In this document: positions 27,445 through 37,056 of the stretch, piece after piece | How positions within the stretch are numbered: the first letter of the stretch is position 1 | Layout of the letters: each line of letters starts with the position of its first letter | DNA from: Candidatus Kirkpatrickella diaphorinae | GTDB lineage: Bacteria; Pseudomonadota; Alphaproteobacteria; Acetobacterales; Acetobacteraceae | Reading direction: 5' to 3' | Length of the DNA stretch: 64,000 bases | Assembly (NCBI RefSeq): GCF_025736875.1 | Contig: NZ_CP107052.1 | Coordinates: 1,816,501 to 1,880,500, forward strand | The notes under the pieces: model-generated | What the model was told of the DNA's origin: nothing | Database searches by the model: none | What the model saw: the letters and a program-made list of their open reading frames with translations, nothing else | Made by a program: the position numbers and the translations under genes

Positions 27445-28653
27445 ATGACGCAGCAATCCCGGATGACCGACCGCGAGGCCCTCCAAGCTGATCGTCGCAA
27501 AAAAATGATGATCAGGCGGGCTGTGGCAGAGAGTCGACTCAATATCCGGGATGTCTGCACGCTGATTGTCACGGCCACAATTATGCTGACGATCCTTTAC
27601 TTCGCGGCGACAATCGTGCTGCCTTTCGTCTTCGCGCTGATCATCAGCCTGTTGATGATCACGCCCATGCGCTTCCTGCACCGGACGTTGCGCCTGCCGA
27701 AGCCTCTGGCGGCGCTCACGCTGATACTCGTGATGTTTCTGGTGGTGGGGGGAATCGCGACGGCGGTTTCCGTCCCGGCGACATCCTGGCTTGAACATAC
27801 CTCCCAGAATATTGCCCTGCTTCAGGAGAAACTGGTTTTCCTGAACGGGCCGATCGATTTTCTGCAGCGGGCTTATAACCGTATCATCTCATTTTTCATG
27901 ACGTCCCAGCAATTTGCGCCATCGGGAAACGCGTCCGGCCATCATGAAGTCACCTCGCCTGCTTTTTTCGGGAGTTGGGGGGTCACCGTCCTTTATGGAA
28001 CGCGCACCATTCTGGTCGAATTTTTCACCACGATCCTTCTTCTGTTTTTCTTCCTGTCGTCAGGGGATGTTCTGCTGCGACGCATTATCGAGGTGATGCC
28101 CCATCATGCAGGGCGCAAGCGTGTTCAGCAGATGATGGCCAAAATAGAGCGTAATGTCTCGATTTACCTCGCGACAATCACGGTCATGAACGGTCTCGTT
28201 GGATTGCTGAATTACATGCAATGCTGGCTGCTGGACATGCCCAATCCGCTCCTCTGGGGTGTGCTGGCTTTTCTGCTGAATTACATCCCGATTATCGGGC
28301 CGTTGACCGGTGTCGTCATCTATCTGTTCGTCGCGCTCTCAAGCTTCCACGCGGTCATCTGGGCTTTTGCGCCACCACTGATCTACCTCCTGATCCACCT
28401 CATTGAAGGGGAGACGATCACCCCACTTCTGCTGGCCAAACGCTTCACACTCAACCCGGTGCTCGTTATTTCCTCCCTCGTTTTCTGGGACTGGATGTGG
28501 GGCATTGGCGGGGCCTTCCTCTCCGTGCCCATGTTGGCCGTGCTGAAGATCGTCTGTGATCATATTGATCGCCTGACGCCGTTAGGCCACCTCATTGGCA
28601 GTTCCGACCCCGTCTCGATCAGGGGGCTGGAGGATGAGGCGCATCGAAAATAG
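27445..28653 (+). CDS. AI-2E-family (PerM/UPF0118) membrane permease
   Basis: Polytopic membrane protein of 402 residues in the AI-2 exporter superfamily, whose members include TqsA-like exporters and Na+(H+)/solute antiporters. The helices follow the family pattern: two early helices (about 37-80), one at about 87-110, a long soluble segment, then the C-terminal block with LNYIPIIGPLTGVVIYLFVA, ALSSFHAVIWAF, HLIEGETITPLLLAKRFTLN and VFWDWMWGIGGAFLSVPMLA, which is the most conserved part. The start is the ATG at 27445 with GAGAAGG upstream. Transported substrate unknown. Confidence 0.85.
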   Translation: MTQQSRMTDREALQADRRKKMMIRRAVAESRLNIRDVCTLIVTATIMLTILYFAATIVLPFVFALIISLLMITPMRFLHRTLRLPKPLAALTLILVMFLVVGGIATAVSVPATSWLEHTSQNIALLQEKLVFLNGPIDFLQRAYNRIISFFMTSQQFAPSGNASGHHEVTSPAFFGSWGVTVLYGTRTILVEFFTTILLLFFFLSSGDVLLRRIIEVMPHHAGRKRVQQMMAKIERNVSIYLATITVMNGLVGLLNYMQCWLLDMPNPLLWGVLAFLLNYIPIIGPLTGVVIYLFVALSSFHAVIWAFAPPLIYLLIHLIEGETITPLLLAKRFTLNPVLVISSLVFWDWMWGIGGAFLSVPMLAVLKIVCDHIDRLTPLGHLIGSSDPVSIRGLEDEAHRK

Positions 28654-28713
28654 CGATCTCTCCAGAAAACCGAGGCATTGAGCGACGATCGGAAAACTAA
28701 ATTTAATTCCATC

Positions 28714-28738
28714 TTGATAATGATAACGACTCGCATTA
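28714..28738. promoter_or_regulatory. Candidate Fur box upstream of exbB-exbD-tonB
   Basis: The sequence TTGATAATGATAACGACTCG (28714-28733) followed by CATTA contains GATAATGATA, the left half of the classical 19-bp Fur box, and its reverse complement reads GCGAGTCGTTATCATTATC. It sits 82 bp before the exbB ATG, where a repressor would block transcription. This predicts iron repression of the TonB system. Read by eye; no matrix score. Confidence 0.6.
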
Positions 28739-28819
28739 ATCTGCGCTCTCAGAGATGTGTGACCCTTGACATCCGAATTTGGGCGTCAGGAAGCTGTCCC
28801 CCCTGAAGGATCAAAGATT

Positions 28820-29536
28820 ATGGGCGTGAGTCTTTCTCCATGGCATATGTTCCTGACGGCGGAGCCGGTCGTCAAATTTGTCATGACCCTTCTGGCGCTC
28901 GGCTTTGTGACGGTGTGGGTCGTCCTTATTTCCAAAATAATCGAATTATCCCGCCTCAAGCGCCGCCTGATGGCGGAGGACAAAATCCTCAATGAGTCGC
29001 GTAACTTGGATGATGCTTTTCAACGTCTCGGGGATGAGGATTATCTGGGATACGGCATGATCCTCGCCGTCAAGGCGGAGCAGGAGCGCTCTCGCGACAT
29101 CATGGTGGATCGGGACGGCGTCAAGGAACGCGTCATCCTGCATCTGGAGCGGATTGAGGCGGCCGAGGCCCGCGCCCTTAATAAAGGCACAGGTATACTC
29201 GCGACAATCGGGGCAACGGCGCCGTTCGTCGGTCTTTTCGGCACAGTCTGGGGAATTATGCGGTCTTTCACCGGTATTGCGGCCAGCCATGCGACCAGCC
29301 TTGCCGTGGTGGCGCCTGGTATTGCCGAGGCCCTGCTGGCGACGGCGATGGGATTGGTGGCGGCCATCCCGGCGGTCGTCGTCTATAATCATCTTTCACG
29401 TGAAACAATGCAGTGTCGCGCCCATGTTGCTGACCTGACATCGGGCCTGATGCGTATTGTCTCGCGTGATCTCTCCCGCCAGGCACTGAATGCCCCCGCG
29501 CCCGTCCTGCATCTTCGCAGCGCCGTTGACGCCTAG
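28820..29536 (+). CDS. exbB: TonB-system proton channel subunit ExbB
   Basis: ExbB forms the inner-membrane pentamer that with ExbD converts proton-motive force into TonB movement. The 238-residue product begins MGVSLSPWHMFLTAEPVVKF. It has three membrane segments: about 14-38 and the conserved pair starting LATIGATAPFVGLFGTVWGI (about 128-147) and ALLATAMGLVAAIPAVVVYN (about 172-191). These blocks are diagnostic of ExbB/TolQ; the exbD-tonB neighbours decide for ExbB. An upstream in-frame start 18 codons earlier is less likely. First gene after the Fur box. Confidence 0.92.
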   Translation: MGVSLSPWHMFLTAEPVVKFVMTLLALGFVTVWVVLISKIIELSRLKRRLMAEDKILNESRNLDDAFQRLGDEDYLGYGMILAVKAEQERSRDIMVDRDGVKERVILHLERIEAAEARALNKGTGILATIGATAPFVGLFGTVWGIMRSFTGIAASHATSLAVVAPGIAEALLATAMGLVAAIPAVVVYNHLSRETMQCRAHVADLTSGLMRIVSRDLSRQALNAPAPVLHLRSAVDA

Positions 29537-29546
29537 GCCAGCGATC

Positions 29547-29963
29547 ATGAGTCTCCGGATCCGCCATGCGGACGAAACAAATCAGGAAGCACATGAAATC
29601 AACGTCACGCCATTTATCGACGTGATGCTGGTGCTGCTGATTATCTTCATGGTGACAGCGCCGCTTTCAACCGTGACCGTGCCGGTGGACCTCCCCGCTT
29701 CCACCCAGCAGGCCAGACCACGCCCCGAAAAGCCTGTCTACCTCACCGTGCAGGCGGATCGCTCGATTTCTCTGGGGGAAGATAAGATTCCCGCATCCGG
29801 GCTCATTGCGGCGATCGGCGCGGCGACGAAGGGCAATAAGGATGAGCGCATCTTCCTCCGCGCCGACAAGACGGTCGATTATGGAAGCCTGATGGAGGTG
29901 ATGGATCAGCTTGTAAAAGCGGGTTACGCTAAAGTCGCCCTTGTTTTGTTACAGAGGGAATGA
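29547..29963 (+). CDS. exbD: TonB-system subunit ExbD
   Basis: ExbD is the single-span partner that carries the protonatable aspartate of the ExbBD motor. The 138 residues start MSLRIRHADETNQEAHEINV, then TPFIDVMLVLLIIFMVTAPL (about 21-40) with the essential Asp25. A periplasmic domain follows with KPVYLTVQADRSISLGEDKI and RADKTVDYGSLMEVMDQLVK. I use the ATG at 29547; the frame extends upstream into exbB, but without homology. Ten bp separate it from exbB and three from tonB. Confidence 0.94.
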   Translation: MSLRIRHADETNQEAHEINVTPFIDVMLVLLIIFMVTAPLSTVTVPVDLPASTQQARPRPEKPVYLTVQADRSISLGEDKIPASGLIAAIGAATKGNKDERIFLRADKTVDYGSLMEVMDQLVKAGYAKVALVLLQRE

Positions 29964-29966
29964 GCT

Positions 29967-30770
29967 TTGCCGCGTTTCGATGAAACGTGTTTCTCAGCAT
30001 GGCACATGCGTCATGTGGCCAATGCACGGCGTCATGGGCAAAGGCGATGGCTCTCAAGCTTGCTCATGACGGGCGGGGCGATGGCCCTCGCTTTGGCGCT
30101 AAGTCTGATCGTCCTGAAAGAATTGGCGGAAACGAAAGGCGATGCCAGCGAGACCCAGCAGCCAATCCAGATCTCCCTCGTTTCTGCCCCCGCGCCCCCC
30201 CGCCTTCTTGACCCGGGACCTCTCACGCTACCTAATCTGGCGGCATCCACGCCCATCTCGTCACCCCGAATTCCGGCCCCCGAGACGTCATTGCAGACGC
30301 CGCCCCTGGCTGTCCCGAAATTTCGGAAACTGCGCGAGAACGTCCAACGCGACCCGATGAGCAAATTGACGGCCCGGAAGAAGATGTCGGCACCCCCGGC
30401 TGAAAAAGCGACCGCACCGCCCGCATCTGAAAACGCGGCGGACCATCATGATCTGAAGCAGGCGACCGCCTCAAATGGCGCGCAGGATAACTGGATGGGA
30501 CGCGTCTATGCGCGACTGAAAGCCTATCGACGCTACCCGAATGAGGCCCGGAGCGCCGGTATAGAGGGCAAGGTCGGTATATGGTTCACCTTCGACCGCA
30601 CAGGCCATGTCGTCACCAGCGGGTTGGCGAAATCCAGCGGGGATGAAGCGCTGGATGAGGCCGCCATCGCGCTCCCGAAAGATGCTGAACCTATTCCCCT
30701 GCCGCCAGACCCCGACAGGCTGACATATCCTTATCGCCTGATGATACGCATCGGCTATAAGCTGCGCTGA
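29967..30770 (+). CDS. tonB: Energy transducer TonB
   Basis: TonB spans the periplasm and couples ExbBD to outer-membrane siderophore or vitamin receptors. The 267-residue protein has an N-terminal membrane anchor (about 28-50, LSSLLMTGGAMALALALSLI), a proline-rich linker (about 68-165) and a C-terminal TonB domain, YPNEARSAGIEGKVGIWFTF (about 191-210) to EPIPLPPDPDRLTYPYRL. The start is a TTG supported by GAGGGA about six bases upstream. No TonB-dependent receptor lies in this window, so this set likely serves receptors elsewhere. An intrinsic terminator follows. Confidence 0.9.
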   Translation: MPRFDETCFSAWHMRHVANARRHGQRRWLSSLLMTGGAMALALALSLIVLKELAETKGDASETQQPIQISLVSAPAPPRLLDPGPLTLPNLAASTPISSPRIPAPETSLQTPPLAVPKFRKLRENVQRDPMSKLTARKKMSAPPAEKATAPPASENAADHHDLKQATASNGAQDNWMGRVYARLKAYRRYPNEARSAGIEGKVGIWFTFDRTGHVVTSGLAKSSGDEALDEAAIALPKDAEPIPLPPDPDRLTYPYRLMIRIGYKLR

Positions 30771-30824
30771 CGCCGGATTTCCATGTCTATCATCGCGGCT
30801 GGAGGGGCGGAACGCGGCGAGGCG

Positions 30825-30857
30825 TCCGGCTCGATGATGCAAACGGAGCCGGATTTT
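30825..30857 (+). terminator. Intrinsic terminator after tonB
   Basis: TCCGGCTC (30825-30832) pairs perfectly with GAGCCGGA (30846-30853) across a 13-nt loop, followed by TTTT. It separates the exbB-exbD-tonB unit from the RND efflux genes. Confidence 0.65.
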
Positions 30858-30963
30858 CGCGTTCTCCTTTTCAAGTCACGCTTTTTGTTAATAATCTTGC
30901 GGTGGGCGCACCGTATCGGCTAACCGCCTTTCTGACCATATCACCAGGGTGGGAATCACAGGA

Positions 30964-32106
30964 ATGCGCCAGATCACGGGTTCCCAACGCGTCATTGCCG
31001 TTTTCATTCTGATTTTTGCCGTCCTGACGCTGTGGACGCTCATCAGTTTTCTGCACCGGTCAAAAATCGCTGACCATCCCACCCCCATCCGGGTGGAAAA
31101 AGGCATTGTCATTCTCGCAGACAGCGCCGCCGTTCGCGACCAGATCAAAACGGGTCCGGTCGAGACAGCCTCCCGACTTCATGAGCATGACGTCCCGGCT
31201 TTTATCCGGTCGGATGAACGCACGACGGTTGAAATCTTCCCGCCCGTCACAGGGCGTATTGTCGAGACAAGTTTGCTGGCCGGGCAGCCTGTCAGTCGCG
31301 GCCAGGTCCTCGCCGTGATGGAATCCGCTGATTTTAATCAGGCTCTGGCGGATTTCCGCACCGCGATCGCGCAGGAAACCTATCAGGAACGCGTCGTGAC
31401 ACGCGCCCGCAACGTGCTTAAAGTGGGCGGAAATGCTGCGAAAGATCTCGATAGCGCGCTGAACGCCCTTGCGCAGGCCCAGGCGGAACGCCAAAGGGCG
31501 GAGCGCAGGCTCAAGGCGCTGAATATCAGCCCGGACCAGGTGACGTCCGGGCAGGTTAAAATCCTGTCACCGATTGACGGAAATGTGCAGCGTACCATTT
31601 TCGCCCAGGGTAAAAACGTCACCGATGCGACCATCAGTCAGGCGACATTGGAGGATCTGTCGCAAGTGCAGATTGAGGCTTACGTGCCGGAGGACGCGGT
31701 GGCGACCATCAGAACGGGCCTCCCCATGCATGTCACTTTCGATGATCTGCCGGGACGCGTCTGTGACGGGACAGTTGAACGGATTGAACCTGAGTTGCGG
31801 GACGAAATCCGTCGGATCATCGCGCGCATGACCTGTCCCAATCCCGATAAGGTTCTGCGCCCGAACATGTTCGCCCATGCGCGCATCGATATCCCGATGC
31901 CGCCCATGCTTCTGATCCCGAAATCATCCGTGGTGATGAATAATGATCAGTTAATCGTCTTCGTCAAAGTGGCGGAGGGTCGCTACGAGCGCCGTTCCAT
32001 TGAGGCCAGCTTCGACGAGACGGATCATGTCCGCGTCAGGAAGGGGCTGAAGCCCGATGACATGATCGTCACGCAGGGCGCTATTCTTCTGAATGACGCG
32101 GTGTGA
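30964..32106 (+). CDS. RND efflux periplasmic adaptor (CzcB/CusB-like)
   Basis: Membrane-fusion protein that links the inner-membrane RND pump to the outer-membrane factor. It has 380 residues: an N-terminal anchor (about 9-31), first lipoyl half PPVTGRIVETSLLAGQPVSR, a coiled-coil hairpin (about 115-180, QAQAERQRAERRLKAL), second lipoyl half ILSPIDGNVQRTIFAQGKNV, and beta-barrel/proximal domains ending in GLKPDDMIVTQGAILLNDAV. The start is ambiguous between the GTG at 30949 and the ATG at 30964. The stop overlaps the pump start by one base (TGATG). The paired pump suggests metal cations as substrate. Confidence 0.87.
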   Translation: MRQITGSQRVIAVFILIFAVLTLWTLISFLHRSKIADHPTPIRVEKGIVILADSAAVRDQIKTGPVETASRLHEHDVPAFIRSDERTTVEIFPPVTGRIVETSLLAGQPVSRGQVLAVMESADFNQALADFRTAIAQETYQERVVTRARNVLKVGGNAAKDLDSALNALAQAQAERQRAERRLKALNISPDQVTSGQVKILSPIDGNVQRTIFAQGKNVTDATISQATLEDLSQVQIEAYVPEDAVATIRTGLPMHVTFDDLPGRVCDGTVERIEPELRDEIRRIIARMTCPNPDKVLRPNMFAHARIDIPMPPMLLIPKSSVVMNNDQLIVFVKVAEGRYERRSIEASFDETDHVRVRKGLKPDDMIVTQGAILLNDAV

Positions 32107-35100
32107 TGCACGACGCCTCTCTGCCCCCCGATCCTGTAAAAAGTGAAAGCCGGATCGGGCGGATCATGACGGTCTGCTTTCATCGTCGCTTCGTCTGCTT
32201 CGCCGCCGCGATCATCATGGCGCTTGCGGGACTTTTTGCGTGGGAGACGATTACCGTCACCGCCTACCCCGATCTGAGCCCGGTGACGGTGCAGGTCATT
32301 ACGCAGGTGCCCGGCTTGGCGGCGGAGGAAATCGAGCAGCAAGTGACCCGCCCGCTGGAACGAGCCCTCAGCGCCGTGCCACGTCGTGCCGCCATGCGGT
32401 CAAGCAGTACGTTCGGCCTCTCCATCGTCACGCTGATTTTCGAGGAGAACACGGATATCTATCTGGCGCGGCAACTGGTCTCGCAGGGCTTTGCGGAAGT
32501 CTCACTCCCGGGTGGGGCCGCGCCGCAATTAGGGCCGATTACCGGCCCGGCCGGTGAAATCTATCGCTACACGCTGGAATCAACGCAGAAGAACCTGATG
32601 CAATTGACGGATCTTCAGACGTGGGTCGTCACCCCGAAATTGAAATCGGTCAAAGGTGTTGTCGATGTCGATAATTTCGGCGGCATCACGAAGGAATACC
32701 AACTCGTTCTCAACCCTGACGCCCTTTATCGCTATAATCTGGGGGTTGATGACGTGGTGGCGGCCATCCAGCGCAATACGGGCAATGCGGCGGGTGGCAG
32801 GGTGACACGTGGGGAGCAATCCTACGTGATACGTGGCGTCGGCATCGTCCATAGTCTTAATGACATCCGCCTGATCGGCATCAAGCAGCAGGGTGGCACG
32901 GCCATCCGCGTCAAGGATCTCGGGCAGGTGCAATTCGGCCATCGGATCCGGGAAGGTATTCTCGGCAAGGACGGCAATCCTGACGCGATTGGCGGGATCG
33001 TCACCATGCTGACAGGCACAAATCCCAGTGAGGTTTTAAAGGGCGTGCATCACTGCGTTGCTGAATTGCAGAAGCAGCTTGCACCGATGGGCGTCCAGAT
33101 CGTGCCCTATATTGATCGGAAAGATCTCGTCGATGCCACGACCCATAAGGTCGGGGAAACGATGACCGCGGGCATTCTGCTCGTCGTGCTGATCCTCTCA
33201 CTTTTCCTCGGTTCACCGCGCAGCGCGCTTGTCTCCGCCGTGACCATCCCCCTCGCGCTCGCGACGGTTTTCGTGCTGATGAAAATTGTGGGGCTGACGG
33301 CCAATCTCTTCTCCCTCGGTGCAGTGGATTTCGGGGTGGTCGTGGATGGGGCCATCGTCGTGACGGAGGCTGTCCTTCGCCTGCGGGAGCATCATCCCGA
33401 CAGGCAGTTGACAGCGGATGAGGTCATCCAGGTCGCCAGACAGTCCGGGCCGTCCATTTTCGCCTCGACCTTGATCATCATCGCCGCTTACAGCCCGCTT
33501 TTTGCCTTTCAGGGGGCGGAGGGCAAGTTATTCCGCCCGATGGCCTTCACCGTTGGTTTCGCACTTCTCGGCGCGTTGATCTGCGCCTTATGCCTCGTCC
33601 CGGCGCTCGCTTATTACGCGCTGCGACAACCGCGCCGCATTATTTCGGTCAGGCCGGTGATCTGGCTGACATCCGCTTATCGTCATCTGCTTGAGCGCGC
33701 TTTGGGCAAGTTCAATATGATCTTCATCGGGGCGATCTGTGCTCTGGTCGCGGTGTTGCTATTGGGGGCCAATATCGGGCGTGCCTTCCTGCCGCAACTT
33801 GATGAGGGGACGCTCTGGATACAGGTGCAGTTGCCCTCCGGCATTTCGCTGGAAAAAAGCTCGGAAATCGCGACCCAATTGCGGCGCGCTGTCAGAACCC
33901 TGCCGGAAACGACCTATGCCATCACGCAATTGGGGCGGAATGACTCCGGCACGGACCCATGGACTTTCTCCCATATCGAAATGCCGGTCGGCCTTAAACC
34001 CTACGCGTCCTGGCCCGCGGGCGATACGAAAGCGGATTTTCTCAATCGTCTCAGGCAGAAATTATCCGCCATTCCGGGCATCGGCTACGGGATCAGCCAA
34101 CCGATTCAGGACGGGCTGGATGATGTCGCCGGGGGGGCGCATAGTCCGCTCGTCCTGCGCGTTTACGGTCATGATTTCACCAAATTGCGCGCGCTGACGG
34201 TCCGCATCGTTTCCGCTCTCAAAACTGTGCCGGGGACGCGGGATGCTTCCGTGTTTCAGGGGCCGAAAATTCCGCAAATCGTCATCCGCGCCGATCGGCA
34301 GAAAATGGCGCGATATGGGATTGATATGTCCGGCTTCATCGCGTTGGTCGGCAATGCCACGGGGCGCGGTGTCGTGACACAGGTTTATGTCGAGGATCGG
34401 GTCCATGATGTCACATTGAAATTGCCGGACAAGGCGACCGCGACGATGGAAACGCTCAAATCCCTCCCCGTCCGCGCCTCAGGCGGCGCGCTGATCCCGC
34501 TTTCCCTCATTGCTGATATCGCGCTGGATATGGGGGAAGATAATATCACCCATGAATTTGGCGCGCGGCAATTAACGATCCGCGTCGATAATGGTGATCG
34601 CGCCCTCTCAAAATATCTTGCAGATGCACAGGCGACCATTGCGCGGGATGTCTCGTTCGATGCTGATCAATTCCACATCGAATGGGCCGGGAATTTTGAG
34701 CAGGCGGCGCGCGCGCAGGCCCGCTTATCTGTCGCGCTTGTCGCGATGCTTGGCCTGATGCTCCTTTTGCTATTTCTGGAATTCAGGGCCTTCCGGTTTG
34801 CTGCCCTGGTATTGGGCATTGTCCCCCTTGCGACGTTGGGCGGGCTCATTGCCGTGTTTATTCGGGGGGAGACGCTTAATATCGCGACCGCGGTCGGGTT
34901 TATCGCGCTTTTTGGTGTCGCGGTGCAGAACGGGATCATTATGGTGGCCGCGATCAGAAGGCGCCTCGCTGAGGGGGAGGCGATACGTGATGCGGTATTG
35001 GATGGCGCGGTTGAACGCTTCCGGCCCATTATTATGACGGCAACCGTCGCAACGGCGGGGATGTTGCCCGCTGCCTGTGCGACGGGCGTTGGGACCGATG

Positions 35101-35243
35101 TTCAACGAGGCCTGGCAACGGTCATTGTGGGCGGGCTCGGGATTGCGACCCTTCTGACTCTTTTTGTCCTGCCTGTCTTCCTCTGCCGGATGGAGGCGGC
35201 ATGGGCCCGGCGGATCGCGCGCAGGGAGGTGCGCGGGACATGA
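32106..35243 (+). CDS. Heavy-metal-efflux-type RND transporter (CzcA/CusA family)
   Basis: Proton-driven inner-membrane pump of 1045 residues, 12 TM helices and two large periplasmic loops. TM4 carries DFGVVVDGAIVVTE with Asp408, Asp414 and Glu421, the charged triad typical of divalent-cation HME pumps (CzcA-like) rather than drug (HAE) pumps. Other family marks are TVTAYPDLSPVTVQVITQVP near the N-terminus, FGGITKEYQLVLNPDALYRY, and WTFSHIEMPVGLKPYASWPA. It overlaps both neighbours (TGATG and ATGA), giving a tight adaptor-pump-channel operon. The metal exported cannot be read from sequence. Confidence 0.87.
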   Translation: MHDASLPPDPVKSESRIGRIMTVCFHRRFVCFAAAIIMALAGLFAWETITVTAYPDLSPVTVQVITQVPGLAAEEIEQQVTRPLERALSAVPRRAAMRSSSTFGLSIVTLIFEENTDIYLARQLVSQGFAEVSLPGGAAPQLGPITGPAGEIYRYTLESTQKNLMQLTDLQTWVVTPKLKSVKGVVDVDNFGGITKEYQLVLNPDALYRYNLGVDDVVAAIQRNTGNAAGGRVTRGEQSYVIRGVGIVHSLNDIRLIGIKQQGGTAIRVKDLGQVQFGHRIREGILGKDGNPDAIGGIVTMLTGTNPSEVLKGVHHCVAELQKQLAPMGVQIVPYIDRKDLVDATTHKVGETMTAGILLVVLILSLFLGSPRSALVSAVTIPLALATVFVLMKIVGLTANLFSLGAVDFGVVVDGAIVVTEAVLRLREHHPDRQLTADEVIQVARQSGPSIFASTLIIIAAYSPLFAFQGAEGKLFRPMAFTVGFALLGALICALCLVPALAYYALRQPRRIISVRPVIWLTSAYRHLLERALGKFNMIFIGAICALVAVLLLGANIGRAFLPQLDEGTLWIQVQLPSGISLEKSSEIATQLRRAVRTLPETTYAITQLGRNDSGTDPWTFSHIEMPVGLKPYASWPAGDTKADFLNRLRQKLSAIPGIGYGISQPIQDGLDDVAGGAHSPLVLRVYGHDFTKLRALTVRIVSALKTVPGTRDASVFQGPKIPQIVIRADRQKMARYGIDMSGFIALVGNATGRGVVTQVYVEDRVHDVTLKLPDKATATMETLKSLPVRASGGALIPLSLIADIALDMGEDNITHEFGARQLTIRVDNGDRALSKYLADAQATIARDVSFDADQFHIEWAGNFEQAARAQARLSVALVAMLGLMLLLLFLEFRAFRFAALVLGIVPLATLGGLIAVFIRGETLNIATAVGFIALFGVAVQNGIIMVAAIRRRLAEGEAIRDAVLDGAVERFRPIIMTATVATAGMLPAACATGVGTDVQRGLATVIVGGLGIATLLTLFVLPVFLCRMEAAWARRIARREVRGT

Positions 35244-36757
35244 CACATTACCGCGCCTTTCCCCTCATCTTTTTGCTGGCGACAATGGATGGCTGTGCCG
35301 TCGGGCCGGATTACACGCGCCCTGACATGGTCAAAAACGCCGCTTACCGACCCGGCTTCATGTCAAAGTCGATTCACGGCACGCCGGGTGCGGGGCCATC
35401 CGGGGCGCGGCAGACGCTTCTGGAAGGGGCGGACGTTTCGGGTCAGTGGTGGCGGGCTTTCGGGTCACCAAAGCTGGATGCCCTCATCGCCCGCGCCTGT
35501 GCCGGCAGCCCCAATCTCGCGGCGCTGAAAGCCCGTCTCAAATCCGCCTATGAGCAGACGGATGCACAGGGGAGCAGCTTACTGCCGACAATCGCGGCAT
35601 CTTTCAACCCGACCAAAAACAAGACATCGCGCGCTTATTCGCCCGTGCCTGGTAATAATCGCTATCTTTACGGATTGCAGACGGCGCAATTGGCCATCAC
35701 CTATCAGCCAGATATATGGGGCGGCAACCGACGGGCCGTTGAATCGCAGGCGGCCCAGGCCCAGGCCCAGCGCTTTGAGCTGATTGCCGCGACAAATACG
35801 CTTATCAATAACGTGCTTGTGGCCGTTATCACGCAGGCGCGTTTACGGGCCCAACTGGCCGCGACCGGGCAGATCACAGCGGTGCAGCAGCGCATTTATG
35901 ATGTGATGGAAAAGCAATTTGCGCTGGGGGATGTGTCAAAGGCACAATTACTTGCGCAACGCGCGGCGCTCTCCCAAGCGCAATCGCTTATGCCGGATCT
36001 GCGGTTACAACTCGCCAAGATGCATGATCTCATCGCAGCCCTCATCGGGACCACACCGGATGAAGTTCTGCCGGAGTTTAATCTTGAGGATTTCCAGCTT
36101 CCCGCGAATTTACCCGTCACATTGCCCTCGGGCCTGCTGGATCAACGCCCCGATATAAGACAGGCCGAAGCCCGATTGCATGCGGCAACGGCCGATCTGG
36201 GCGTTGCCATTGCTGACAGGCTGCCAAATGTGCAGCTCTCGGCTTTCCCCGGTCAGGCGGTCAATGCAATGAATCAGTTTTTTGCGCCGGGTATGGGGAA
36301 TTGGTCCATCGCCGCCATGGTGACGCAGCCCATTTTTCAGGGAGGTGCGTTGCTTCATACGCAGCGCGCCCGCCGTGCGGAGGTCACTGCCGCCGTCGCC
36401 ACGTATCGGGACACGGTCCTCTCCGCCATTCAGGATGTGGCGGATTGTCTCCATGCTCTTCAGCAGGATGCAGATGCCCTCAGCATCAGCGCCGCCAACG
36501 AGAAGGCGGCCGTCGAAAGCTTCAGTATTTCACGCAGTCAGGCTGATATTGGCGATATCAGTCCTGTCCTGCTTCAGGCCAGCGTTCAGATTGAGCTTGA
36601 AGCGCGTCTGAACCTGATCAGCGCCCGCGCCGACCGATATCTCGACAGTGTGGCGTTGTTTCAGGCCGTCGGCGGTGGCTGGTGGCACCGACAGGATGCT
36701 GACATGCCCGACCCCGGCACAGACTGGAGGGCGGCCTTCCAGCAGCGCGATTATTAG
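35240..36757 (+). CDS. RND efflux outer-membrane factor (NodT/TolC family)
   Basis: Outer-membrane channel subunit of the tripartite pump. The 505-residue protein starts MTHYRAFPLIFLLATMDGCA, a lipoprotein-type signal with lipobox ending at Cys19 (MDGC is a weaker box than LAGC), followed by VGPDYTRP, the standard NodT start. Two OEP repeats follow: GSPKLDALIARACAGSPNLA and AIVITYQPDIWGGNRR-type strands, then LDQRPDIRQAEARLHAATAD, the second-repeat hallmark. The ATG overlaps the pump stop (ATGA). Last gene of the operon; a short GGTTG/CAACC hairpin follows at about 36760. Confidence 0.88.
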   Translation: MTHYRAFPLIFLLATMDGCAVGPDYTRPDMVKNAAYRPGFMSKSIHGTPGAGPSGARQTLLEGADVSGQWWRAFGSPKLDALIARACAGSPNLAALKARLKSAYEQTDAQGSSLLPTIAASFNPTKNKTSRAYSPVPGNNRYLYGLQTAQLAITYQPDIWGGNRRAVESQAAQAQAQRFELIAATNTLINNVLVAVITQARLRAQLAATGQITAVQQRIYDVMEKQFALGDVSKAQLLAQRAALSQAQSLMPDLRLQLAKMHDLIAALIGTTPDEVLPEFNLEDFQLPANLPVTLPSGLLDQRPDIRQAEARLHAATADLGVAIADRLPNVQLSAFPGQAVNAMNQFFAPGMGNWSIAAMVTQPIFQGGALLHTQRARRAEVTAAVATYRDTVLSAIQDVADCLHALQQDADALSISAANEKAAVESFSISRSQADIGDISPVLLQASVQIELEARLNLISARADRYLDSVALFQAVGGGWWHRQDADMPDPGTDWRAAFQQRDY

Positions 36758-37056
36758 AGGTTGGTTTTGCAACCCCAAGATGTATTGCGCCGCATCTAAC
36801 CGGGTATTTACGCCATAGCAAGAGGTAAATCGTCGTTTATCAGCGCCTTACCAGCGTATCAACTTGCCGTTTTTCTCAGAGAATCAAATGAATAGAATGG
36901 TTCGATGAGAATTAGAAGTAATTATCAAGAATTGAGCAGATATCTGGACCGAACTCGTGGCACTCCGTATAAAAATCTGAGTTAATATTCTGTTTCAAAC
37001 AATAGAATCAGGTTGCGGGCAGGTCGTTCGTCGGTTGCCCGGGCGGAGTCGAAATA
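36758..37056. other. AT-rich gap before the first Hint-domain gene
   Basis: 299 bp, clearly AT-richer than flanking genes. A possible promoter is TGGACC (about 36944) with TATAAA 17 bp downstream. CGGAG about nine bases before 37057 is the ribosome-binding site. A 26-codon frame at about 36905 has no ribosome-binding site and is not called. Confidence 0.35.

Noticed and set aside
36905-36983. 26-codon frame before the first Hint gene
   Set aside because: No ribosome-binding site and no recognisable small-protein pattern.
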